Part shown: positions 25,538 through 33,386 of the stretch, one piece after another
Layout: every line of letters begins with the position of its first letter
Position numbering within the stretch: the stretch's first letter is position 1
NCBI GenBank assembly: GCA_016929905.1
Contig: JAFGHX010000279.1
Coordinates: forward strand, 1-64,000
DNA: 64,000 bases
From: Kiritimatiellia bacterium
Lineage (GTDB): Bacteria; Verrucomicrobiota; Kiritimatiellia; JAFGHX01
Direction: 5' to 3'
The notes under the pieces: model-generated
The model's input: the letters and a program-made list of their open reading frames with translations, nothing else
Databases searched by the model: none
What the model was told of the DNA's origin: nothing
Made by a program: the position numbers and the translations under genes

Positions 25538-26722
25538 ATGCGACACGTGCTGCTGTGGATATCGCTGCTCGTACTCGGCGCCCGGGCGGACGACCCGTCC
25601 GCCGTGGAAAGCCGGCCGCCGGGGCACGGCGAACGGCCGGTCGTCATCGACTACTTCTACGAGCCCGGCTGTCCCGAATGCCTGGCGATTGGCGAGGATA
25701 CTCTGCCCCGTCTGAAGGAGCGGTTCGAGGGGCTGTACGTTCTGAACCGGCACGACATCACGATCCGCTCGAACGTTGTCGCCCTGATCCGCTACCAGGA
25801 GACGTTGGGCATCCATGAGAACGAACCTGTCTGCATGATCGTGGACGGTGTGCACGTGTTGAACGGATTTGCGGCTATCCAGGCGGGGCTGGCTGACCGC
25901 GTTGACGAGCAGATCGCCCGGCGTCTTGCGGCCGCTGTGCCGCCGCCCGCCGTTCCGGCCGAGTCGGCCGCCGCGCGGGCTGAGGGCGAACTGCTCCGGC
26001 GGCGGCTGCGCCGGTTCACGCTGCCCGCCGTGCTGGCGGCCGGGTTGGGGGACGGGATCAACCCGTGCGCCATTTCCACGCTGGTGTTCTTCATGAGCCT
26101 GCTTTCGGTCGCCAAGGTCGGCGGGCGCCGGCTGGTCCTCGTCGGAGCGTCCTTCTGTGTGGCTTCGTTCGTGACGTACACCGGCCTGGGATTCGGACTG
26201 CTGCGCGCTCTGCATCTGAGCCGGGTGTTCCCCTGGCTGCGGCTCGGGCTGGACGTCGTGATGGTTGCCGCGCTGATTGTACTGGCGCTGCTGTCGTTTC
26301 GCGACGCGTTCCGCTACCGCCGAACGGGGCGGGCGCAGGACATCGCACTGCGGCTGCCGCGCCGGCTGAAAGAGACCGTGCACCGGCTTGTCCATCGCGG
26401 GGTGGGGGCGCGCAACCTGGTGCTGGGCGGGCTCTTTATCGGGATTACCGTCACGGCGCTCGAGAGTGTCTGTACCGGTCAGGTCTATGTCCCCACGCTG
26501 GTCCTGGTGGTCAAGACGGGCGAATCCACGGCGCGCGGGCTGGGCTATTTGCTGCTCTATAACATCATGTTTGTCGTGCCGCTGGTTGCCGTCTTTGTGC
26601 TTAGCTGCTGGGGCATGCGGCTGGAGGCGCTGCTGCGCTGGAGCCGCCGGGAGGTCGTCGGCAGCAAGGTGCTGCTCGGTGTCCTGTTCATCGGGCTGGC
26701 CGTGCTGATCGTGGTGTTCTGA
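25538..26722 (+). CDS. Thioredoxin-like domain fused to CcdA/DsbD-type membrane domain
   Basis: This 394-residue protein has a signal-like N terminus, a short thioredoxin-fold segment with the redox motif CPEC (C45, C48) in PGCPECLAIGEDTLPRL, and a membrane domain from about residue 160 with six helices. The membrane part carries the paired cysteines typical of CcdA/DsbD: GDGINPCAIS (C177) and ALESVCTGQVYVP (C312). The family moves reducing electrons across the inner membrane to periplasmic thiols or cytochrome c maturation. The order of modules (thioredoxin first) differs from DsbD. It is monocistronic, with hairpins after the stop. Confidence 0.87.
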   Translation: MRHVLLWISLLVLGARADDPSAVESRPPGHGERPVVIDYFYEPGCPECLAIGEDTLPRLKERFEGLYVLNRHDITIRSNVVALIRYQETLGIHENEPVCMIVDGVHVLNGFAAIQAGLADRVDEQIARRLAAAVPPPAVPAESAAARAEGELLRRRLRRFTLPAVLAAGLGDGINPCAISTLVFFMSLLSVAKVGGRRLVLVGASFCVASFVTYTGLGFGLLRALHLSRVFPWLRLGLDVVMVAALIVLALLSFRDAFRYRRTGRAQDIALRLPRRLKETVHRLVHRGVGARNLVLGGLFIGITVTALESVCTGQVYVPTLVLVVKTGESTARGLGYLLLYNIMFVVPLVAVFVLSCWGMRLEALLRWSRREVVGSKVLLGVLFIGLAVLIVVF

Positions 26723-26729
26723 GCACGGC

Positions 26730-26774
26730 AGAAGCGGCGTCCAGCCGCTTCTCTTGCCCCAAGAATGGGGTTTT
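26730..26774 (+). terminator. Tandem hairpins after the thioredoxin-CcdA gene
   Basis: A 9-bp stem with a 5-base loop (26730-26752, AGAAGCGGC arms) is followed by a 5-bp stem (26757-26770) and TTTT. The second is a weak intrinsic terminator. The first belongs to a hairpin type repeated elsewhere in the window. Confidence 0.65.
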
Positions 26775-26976
26775 CCCCGGCGCCTGCGGATGATATGCTT
26801 GTTCCGGGATTAAATCAACCGAGCGGCCCGGAAGAGGGAGAATTGGCCGGTTTTCTCGCGCCGGGTGATCCCGTCGCGGCACATGCGACAGGGGGGAGCC
26901 GCCCGGCTCTCGACACCTGCCCGGGGACTTGTACCCGTGAGTCTGGGGTCTTTGCGTCGGAAGGGGAGCAATCGCC

Positions 26977-29127
26977 GTGGTTCGGAGGTTCGTATTCGCG
27001 TTGCTGTTGAGCGCGCTGCCGTGTGCGGCGCTGCCGGCCTGGCTGGTCCCGGACTGCCGCGACCGGTTCGTCTTCAGCGTGCCGGACGATGCACGGTCTT
27101 ACGTGTTGTTGAGCGTTGAGTCGGCCGCGCTCGAACAGCGCCCGTCGGCGTTCCGCCTGTTCGACTCGCGGGGCGGGCCGTTGCCCTGCCGGGTCGCGCA
27201 CACGAACGCCTCTGTCGTGACGCTGCTGGCGCACGTCTGGGCGATGGGCCGCGAACGGGAGGCGGTGCTGTACGCCGGGCCGGACTCGGCCGCGGACGCG
27301 CCCGCGGAACCGGGCGCGGACCCCGAGCCCGTTGCCGTTGGGTTCTATGAAATTGAGGCGAAAGGCCTGCCCGACTCCTGGCCGAAGATGCGGCACATGC
27401 TCGCACGCGCCGGTGCGTTGCGGCAGCGCACGCTGCACGCGTCGTTCAGGAAGGAACTGCCGCGCAGGGGCAAGGACCGCTGGACGACCAAACGCTATAT
27501 CGTTACGGCGCAGACCCACGTCCTGTGCCCGCAGCCCGGCCCCTACGTCTTTGCACTCGACTGCCACAATGCGGGCTTCCTGCTGTTGGACGGCGCGCCT
27601 GTCGCCGAGTGGCCCGGCGAGCATGAAGGCGGGTCATGGCGGCCGGGCGTCGAGTTCAGGCTCGAGGCCGGCGTGCACCGGCTCGAACTGGTCAATGTGC
27701 ATGACGGGTCTGTTTTCGAGGCGCGGGTCGGCTGGCGGCTGCCCGGCGAAAAGGAAGTGGCGCCTATCCCGCCCGATCGCCTGCTCGGCGCGGTACGGCT
27801 CGACGCGGCGCGGCACGAGCGGATCGACCGCAGTCTGCAGCCCGCTTTCACGGTGACGAAGCAGGCCGGCTACGCGTTTCGCGGGCAAGCCCCTTTCTTC
27901 CTGCCCGTCTCGTTCGCCGACGCATCGCGCAACTGGCTGGACAGCCCGCCGACACGCCGGGAGTGGGCGTTCGGCGACGGCGGCACGGCGACCGGCGCGT
28001 CCGTCTCGCACGTGTTTGCCGGCCGGGCCCGGCACCGGGTCACGCTGACGGTGCGGGATGCGCTGGGTTTCGAGGCCTCGTGCTCGCGGGAAGTCGACTT
28101 GCGCCACGACTACGCCCAGGAATACGCCGCGTCGTTCCGGCCCGTGCTGCTGCCTGCCGTGTGCTGGCCCGCTGACAGGGTTGAACCCGCCCTGCGTGTG
28201 CAGACCGATCGGCCGTCGGCGTTCAGCCTGCGGGTGGAATGGGAAGCCGCCTTCCGCGACGGACGCCGGCAGAGCGAGTGGCGCGAGACCGCTTGCGCGG
28301 ACGAACCGGTGTGGGCGCCGCTCGTTGCCGCGCAGGCCGGTGCGCTGTCCGTGCTGGATTGGCGCGTTCGGCACCACGGCCTCGTGTTGGGCAGCGGGCG
28401 CATCCGCTTCCTGCACTCGCCGCTCCCGGCCGTGTCGCTCCGCGCGGAAGGCGACAGGCTCTACGATGGCTCGGACCAGGTGGTGCTCGTACCCGGCCGG
28501 CGGCCGCCCGCGCCGGCGGCGCCGGCCGCCGCGCGCCGCGCCGCGCGTGTCGCGTGCCTCGACGACGCGCTCGGCGCGGGCGCCGGCGCCGGCACCGAAC
28601 AGACGGCGTTGTTCAGTCGCGTCGTGGCCCAGATGGCCGGTTTGGATGCGGGTGGCGCATGCCGCTATGTCTCGCTGCGCCAGACCGGCGCTGACGGCGG
28701 TGCGTACCGGCCGCTCGCCGTGCTGGCCCGTATCGCCGCGGCGCTCCAGGACGACATCGACGTGGCCGTGCTCAGCCTCGGGCTGCACGACATTCTCTCG
28801 CTCGGCGAACCGGCCCTGTTCGAGCGGCGTGCGGCGGCCATGACGGAACTGGCCGCCGCACGCGGCGTGCGGATCGTCTGGGTGACGCCGCCGCCGTACC
28901 CCGAAGCCCCGGTGCCCGTGCGCGAGTTCGCCGCGGCCGTCAAGCGGGTCGCCGTCGCGCGCGGCGTGCCCGTGGCCGACCTGTACACCACGTTCATGGG
29001 CATGCAGAAACAAACCGGGTACCCCTTCTTCGACGCGTCAGGCGTCGCGCTCTCTGAGCGCGGGCACCGGCTGGCCGGGCAGACCATCACGCGGGCGCTC
29101 CTTGCCCCGAACGGGGAGGGGCGCTGA
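26977..29127 (+). CDS. Secreted PA14/PKD protein with degenerate SGNH-like C-terminal domain
   Basis: This 716-residue exported protein (signal peptide 1-21) starts with GTG behind AAGGGGAG. Around residues 165-255 is a PA14-like beta region (QTHVLCPQPGPYVFALDCHN then VHRLELVNVHDG). A PKD-like domain follows at about 320-370 (REWAFGDGGTATGASVSHVF). The C-terminal 200 residues read as an SGNH hydrolase fold: VACLDDALG where GDS is expected, LSLGLHDILSL in place of the GxND block, and DASGVALSERGHRLAG where the catalytic His would be. The nucleophile Ser and the His appear to be missing, so catalysis is doubtful. It overlaps the GT2 gene (TGATG), suggesting a joint role in an exopolysaccharide. 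Confidence 0.75.
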   Translation: MVRRFVFALLLSALPCAALPAWLVPDCRDRFVFSVPDDARSYVLLSVESAALEQRPSAFRLFDSRGGPLPCRVAHTNASVVTLLAHVWAMGREREAVLYAGPDSAADAPAEPGADPEPVAVGFYEIEAKGLPDSWPKMRHMLARAGALRQRTLHASFRKELPRRGKDRWTTKRYIVTAQTHVLCPQPGPYVFALDCHNAGFLLLDGAPVAEWPGEHEGGSWRPGVEFRLEAGVHRLELVNVHDGSVFEARVGWRLPGEKEVAPIPPDRLLGAVRLDAARHERIDRSLQPAFTVTKQAGYAFRGQAPFFLPVSFADASRNWLDSPPTRREWAFGDGGTATGASVSHVFAGRARHRVTLTVRDALGFEASCSREVDLRHDYAQEYAASFRPVLLPAVCWPADRVEPALRVQTDRPSAFSLRVEWEAAFRDGRRQSEWRETACADEPVWAPLVAAQAGALSVLDWRVRHHGLVLGSGRIRFLHSPLPAVSLRAEGDRLYDGSDQVVLVPGRRPPAPAAPAAARRAARVACLDDALGAGAGAGTEQTALFSRVVAQMAGLDAGGACRYVSLRQTGADGGAYRPLAVLARIAAALQDDIDVAVLSLGLHDILSLGEPALFERRAAAMTELAAARGVRIVWVTPPPYPEAPVPVREFAAAVKRVAVARGVPVADLYTTFMGMQKQTGYPFFDASGVALSERGHRLAGQTITRALLAPNGEGR

Positions 29128-30539
29128 TGGCATGCGATCCGCTCGAGCTCTCGACGCGGCGCCCGGAACTGAGCGCGCGGCAGACGCTGTGGCGCCGGCA
29201 GCGCGTCGCGCTGCTGCTCGGGCTCGCGGCGGCGGCCCTCCTGCTCGTGATCAGGCCCGGGGCCGTGGGCCGGGCGTTTGTCCTCGTTTCGACCCTGTTC
29301 TATCTGTTCTCCACGCTCTACAAGTTCCTGCTGATCCACGTGTCGGTCGTCGCCGATTCGCAGATCCAGATCGATGCCGCCGAACTCGCCCGGCTCGACG
29401 AACGGACGCTGCCCGTGTACTCGGTCCTCGTCCCGCTCTACAACGAGCCGGAATCCGTCGCCGCACTGGTCGACGCGCTCCGCCGGATGGACTACCCGGC
29501 CGAGAAACGCGACGTCCAGCTCCTGCTCGAAGAGGACGACGCCGCAACCCGGTCCGCCGTCGAACGGCTTGATCTGCCGCCCGGCTTCCGCGTCACGCTT
29601 GTGCCGGAATCGCAGCCCAGAACCAAGCCGAAAGCGTGCAACATCGGGCTGGACCAGGCGCGCGGCGAGTTCCTCGTCATCTACGACGCCGAGGACCGGC
29701 CGGAGCCGGACCAGTTGAAGAAGGCCGTCGCCGCTTTCGCGCGGACGGAACCCAACGTGATCTGCCTGCAATGCAAGTTGAACTTCTATAACCCGCGCCA
29801 GAACCTGCTCACCCGCTGGTTCACCGGCGAGTATTCCGCCTGGTTCGATCTGTCCCTGCCCGGCCTCTCCGCCCTGCGCGCGGTCATCCCGCTGGGCGGC
29901 ACCTCGAACCATTTCCGGACCGACAAGCTGCGCGAACTCCGCGGCTGGGACGCGTTCAACGTCACCGAAGACTGCGACCTCGGCGTGCGCATACACCGCG
30001 CGGGTTACGGCACGCGCATGCTCGACACCACAACGTGGGAAGAGGCGTGCAGCAGCCTGCCGTTCTGGATCCGGCAGCGCTCGCGTTGGCTGAAAGGCTA
30101 CATGCAGACCTATCTGGTGCATACCCGCCAGCCGCTGCGCCTGCTGAAGGAGTTGGGGGTCGTCAACTTCCTGCACTTCAACCTGCTGATCGGCGGAATC
30201 GTCGTCTGCTTCCTGCTCAACCCGCTCTACTGGTTCCTCGCGCTGCTCTGGTTCCTGTTCCGGCTCGAAGTGCTCGTGGCGCTGTTTCCCGGGCTCGTCT
30301 TCGCGATGGGCGCGTTGTGCCTGTTCGTCGGAAACTTCGCCTTCGTCTATGCCGGCGCGCTGGGCTGCTATCGCCGCTCCTATTTCGACCTCGTCAAGTA
30401 TGCGCTGCTGGCGCCGCCCTACTGGGTCCTCATGAGCTACAGCGGCTGGCGCGCGCTCTGGAAATTGGTGCGGGAACCGTTCTACTGGGAGAAAACTCGG
30501 CACGGGCTCGCCGATACCGGCGGTTCCGCTCAGGCGTGA
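29127..30539 (+). CDS. Processive-type family 2 glycosyltransferase
   Basis: This 470-residue inner-membrane enzyme has two N-terminal helices (about 27-72), a cytosolic GT-A domain at about 95-330 and three to four C-terminal helices. Motifs of cellulose/hyaluronan-synthase-like GT2 enzymes are complete: VLVPLYNEPES, DAED (187-190), TED (280-282) and QRSRW (317-321). It should elongate a beta-linked polysaccharide and may extrude it. It starts within the stop codon of the preceding secreted protein, with GGGGAGGG upstream. No cyclic-di-GMP PilZ domain is present. Confidence 0.9.
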   Translation: MACDPLELSTRRPELSARQTLWRRQRVALLLGLAAAALLLVIRPGAVGRAFVLVSTLFYLFSTLYKFLLIHVSVVADSQIQIDAAELARLDERTLPVYSVLVPLYNEPESVAALVDALRRMDYPAEKRDVQLLLEEDDAATRSAVERLDLPPGFRVTLVPESQPRTKPKACNIGLDQARGEFLVIYDAEDRPEPDQLKKAVAAFARTEPNVICLQCKLNFYNPRQNLLTRWFTGEYSAWFDLSLPGLSALRAVIPLGGTSNHFRTDKLRELRGWDAFNVTEDCDLGVRIHRAGYGTRMLDTTTWEEACSSLPFWIRQRSRWLKGYMQTYLVHTRQPLRLLKELGVVNFLHFNLLIGGIVVCFLLNPLYWFLALLWFLFRLEVLVALFPGLVFAMGALCLFVGNFAFVYAGALGCYRRSYFDLVKYALLAPPYWVLMSYSGWRALWKLVREPFYWEKTRHGLADTGGSAQA

Positions 30540-30622
30540 AGGGGCGCTTCCGCCGTCGCCCGTCTGTGGCGAGACAGGACGCGCGCCATCGGGTGTTAAG
30601 GTCATAGAGTAATTGATCTGAA

Positions 30623-32179
30623 ATGACAGCGCAGCAAATGACAGCGCAGCAGACGACAGCGCAGCAAACGACGGCCGGCCGGGCCCTTTCGCGGCGGCTG
30701 CGCCGGTGGGGTGTGCTTCTGTTGTTTGTGCTGCTGTTGTGCCTGGGCTTGCTGGGCGGAGACCGGCTCGGAGAGGAAGCGGTGGTGCGCGAGGGGATCT
30801 GCCGCGCGCTCACGGCCAATACGACGGCCGGGCGGCAGGCGCTGGTCTGTTCGGCGTGGTGGGCGCCGTTTCCGACGCTGGTCGGGCTTGTCCCGGCTGC
30901 CGTGCTTGGCACCGACGAGACGATGGGCGTCTCCTCGTTGCTCGTCGGCGCCGCGTTCGGCGCCGCCGTGTTGCTCCTGTTTCACGGCATGCTGCGGCGT
31001 TGGGAACTCGGCGCGGGACGCATCGTGCTGACCGCCGCGTTGGCGGCCAGTCCCGGCTTCCTGCAAGCCTGTTGCGACGGATCCTCGATCCTGCTCGCGG
31101 GTTTCCTGGCTCTGCTCACGGCCTGCGGGCTCCTGCTCTGGGCGCGCCACATGCGGCTGCGGTTCCTCGTCATGCTCGCCGTCGGCGCTGCGCTCACGCT
31201 GCTGAGCAGCCTCGATATGGCCGTGTGGCTCGCGTTCGCGTTCCTGCTGCTCATCGCCGGCCAGGTGTTCGGCGCCGACAGCCGCGCTCAGACGGAAGCC
31301 GTGCTCATCGTGGCGCTTGCGCCTGCCGTCTACGCGGCCGGTGTCTGGCTCCTGCTGAACTGGTTGATTATGGGCGATGCTCTCTACTTCCTGCGCTGGC
31401 TCCGTTTTGCCGGGCCGCAGGCGGGGACCGTGAGCCTGGCCCAGGCCGGCGCCGCGGCGCCGTACGCGCTCGGCGCCGTGCTCGGCGCGGGCGTGTTCCT
31501 GTTCGCCGCGTTTCGGAAGGACCCGGCCGGCTGCACGTTGGGGTTGCTCGCGCTCGCCTGTCCCGTCACGGCGGTCGTGCTCGCGTCCGGCCGGTACCTG
31601 CTCGGCGGATCGCCGGCCCCGTTCTGCTCGGTCCTGCTCGGGTTGCTCGGTGTGGGATACAGCATCGGGCGCAGCGCCGCCAGGGGGCACCGGCGGCTGT
31701 TTGGGACGGCGCTGCTGGCTGTTGTCGTGACGGGCTTGTCCTACACCCATCCCGGCGCGCCGGAATTCGCGGCCCCGGACCGCGGCGCGCGCGACAGGGC
31801 CCGGGCCGTTGCCGGCGCCGTGCAGGCGAGCGTGCGCCGCCACGTACTGCGCCGGTCGCCTTGCGCAAAGGTGTTCGTCTGCGGGTACGGGAGTTTCAGC
31901 CTGGTCGGCTCCCGGGAAGACCCCCTCTTCCTCCATGCGCTTGACTTCAATCTGAACAAGGCGCTGCAGGACTATCCCGGCCATACACTCTACGTGCTCG
32001 TCCAGCGCCCCGCCGGACGCGCCGGAATGGACAGTATCCACTGGCAGGCTCCCGGCTTGTTTGTGCTCGGCTCTCAGGCTATGCTGTACGACAACGATTG
32101 GGGGCCCTGGCGCCTGTTCGAAGTGTTCGCGCCGCCCGCGCCGGCCGCACCGCCCGCACCGGCGAGCCGTGCCCCGTGA
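30623..32179 (+). CDS. Multi-spanning membrane protein, GT-C-like
   Basis: This 518-residue protein has about ten hydrophobic helices between residues 28 and 375 and a C-terminal extracytoplasmic domain (about 375-510). The pattern NWLIMGDALYFLRWL mid-protein is typical of bacterial GT-C/ArnT-like proteins, but no firm catalytic motif was found. The first 19 residues are near-perfect pentapeptide repeats (MTAQQ type) encoded by a 15-base DNA repeat, so the true start may be downstream and no ribosome-binding site is visible. It follows the GT2 gene by 83 bases and probably belongs to the same envelope-glycan locus. Confidence 0.7.
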   Translation: MTAQQMTAQQTTAQQTTAGRALSRRLRRWGVLLLFVLLLCLGLLGGDRLGEEAVVREGICRALTANTTAGRQALVCSAWWAPFPTLVGLVPAAVLGTDETMGVSSLLVGAAFGAAVLLLFHGMLRRWELGAGRIVLTAALAASPGFLQACCDGSSILLAGFLALLTACGLLLWARHMRLRFLVMLAVGAALTLLSSLDMAVWLAFAFLLLIAGQVFGADSRAQTEAVLIVALAPAVYAAGVWLLLNWLIMGDALYFLRWLRFAGPQAGTVSLAQAGAAAPYALGAVLGAGVFLFAAFRKDPAGCTLGLLALACPVTAVVLASGRYLLGGSPAPFCSVLLGLLGVGYSIGRSAARGHRRLFGTALLAVVVTGLSYTHPGAPEFAAPDRGARDRARAVAGAVQASVRRHVLRRSPCAKVFVCGYGSFSLVGSREDPLFLHALDFNLNKALQDYPGHTLYVLVQRPAGRAGMDSIHWQAPGLFVLGSQAMLYDNDWGPWRLFEVFAPPAPAAPPAPASRAP

Positions 32180-32190
32180 GGCCGGACGGG

Positions 32191-32266
32191 AGGAAGAATG
32201 GAAGATGTGGAAGAATGGAAGAATGGAAGAATGGAAGGGTGGAAGGGTGGAAGGGTGGAAGGGTGA
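32191..32266. repeat. 8-nt tandem repeat (GGAAGAAT/GGAAGGGT)
   Basis: About nine 8-base units run from just after the GT-C-like stop almost to the start of the coiled-coil gene. The unit drifts from GGAAGAAT to GGAAGGGT. The same unit in both orientations recurs at 38014-38190. Confidence 0.9.
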
Positions 32267-32275
32267 GGCGGCACA

Positions 32276-32932
32276 ATGATGAAGACCGTACGCATACTCG
32301 CCGTGCTCGTGCTCGCCGTGCTGGCCGGCTGGTGCCTTTTCTTCAGGCGGCAATCCGCGCAGTGGCGCGCGGAACTTCGGGCTGAACACGAGCAGGCCGG
32401 CGCGCTGACCGAGCGCGTTGAACGCCTGACACGAGACCTGCGTGCCGAGCAGGCGCTCCGGAGTGGCCTGGAGACCGCGCTTCTGACGGAGTCGAACCGC
32501 GCAGACCGGGCGGAGGCGGCGCACAAGGAAGAGCAGGCGACCCACGATCCCTTACGGGCTCAACTCACGCGCCTGATCGAGCAGCAGAACCGCCAGGCGC
32601 AGGAACTCAGCGCCGGCAAGGAACACAGCCGCAAGCTGGCCGAATCGGTGAAACAGGCCGAGGCAGCGGAAACGGCGCTCAAAGCCGAGAAGGAGAAGCT
32701 GGTTGAGACGCTCGCCAGACTCGCGGCGGAGCAGAAGCGCCAGCAGGAGGCGGAGGCGGCGCTTCGGACCGAATTGACCGCCGAGCGTGGGCGGGTGGCG
32801 GGGCTGTCCAACGAACTCGATCGGGTACGCACCGAGCTGGACCAGGCGCGCCAGAAGGTCGAACCCCTCCCTGCACCGCCCCTCTCCCCGCCGGACTCGA
32901 CTCAGACCGCCACGCCGGACCGGACGAACTGA
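32276..32932 (+). CDS. Membrane-anchored coiled-coil protein
   Basis: This 218-residue protein has one N-terminal membrane helix (about 7-23), then a long, highly charged coiled coil from about residue 28 to 190 rich in Ala, Glu, Gln, Arg and Leu, and a short Pro-rich tail. No enzymatic domain is visible. It may brace an envelope complex, but no function can be assigned. ATG at 32276 or 32279; the weak site GGGTGAGG that precedes them is itself the end of the 8-nt repeat array. Confidence 0.7.
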   Translation: MMKTVRILAVLVLAVLAGWCLFFRRQSAQWRAELRAEHEQAGALTERVERLTRDLRAEQALRSGLETALLTESNRADRAEAAHKEEQATHDPLRAQLTRLIEQQNRQAQELSAGKEHSRKLAESVKQAEAAETALKAEKEKLVETLARLAAEQKRQQEAEAALRTELTAERGRVAGLSNELDRVRTELDQARQKVEPLPAPPLSPPDSTQTATPDRTN

Positions 32933-33039
32933 GCCGGAACGGTTAGGTCGGGCGGACAGGCTGTAAGCGCCGCCTGCCCGCCGAAGCCCCGGGCGTAGGC
33001 GGGTCGTGATCTTTGTCGATCCCGCCGCTGCGGCGGGGG

Positions 33040-33064
33040 TTCTCGAGCAAGTTCTCGAGCAAGC
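33040..33064. repeat. 12-nt repeat (TTCTCGAGCAAG), two units
   Basis: Two units of the 12-base repeat seen in larger arrays at 36.5 kb and 40.0 kb. The surrounding 33001-33162 region holds no gene; it has a CCCGCCG...CGGCGGG hairpin at 33020-33036 and a partial relative (33073-33110) of a segment of the compound module that follows. Confidence 0.75.
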
Positions 33065-33162
33065 CGCGCCCGACGACTTGTCCGCCATAGCTCGCAGAGC
33101 GACGGCGGAAGCCAGGAGGCACGACGGCGAAGTCGGGTTTTCGAGGGAACTCGGGGAAGTTT

Positions 33163-33386
33163 CAGCAAGGCCGCCGGCGCGTTGCGCCGGATATAACGAG
33201 GTGGAAACTTGGTCTGGGGCCGTGTCGCCCATAGTAGAAGAGCCGTCCCTGGCTCGCCATAGCCCGTAGGGCGACGGCGGCTCGGCTGGCTCTTCGCCCC
33301 CCGGCTGCACGGAGTGCCGCCGGGGGCCCGGGCCTGCGGCCCGGAGGAAGCGGCGAGACGCCGCTTCTACTTTCAAGTTTCAGGTC
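33163..33386. repeat. Compound hairpin-rich dispersed repeat, copy A
   Basis: This 224-base module recurs at 63249-63464 with scattered substitutions and small indels. It contains a series of hairpins: a GCCC-GTA-GGGC stem near 33264, a 10-bp stem at 33301-33323 (one mismatch here, perfect in copy B), a CCGGGCC-TGC-GGCCCGG stem near 33328-33344, and a 9-bp GAAGCGGCG stem at 33347-33367. It abuts the stop codon of the minus-strand gene that ends at 33385, where the hairpins could act as a terminator. Confidence 0.9.
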
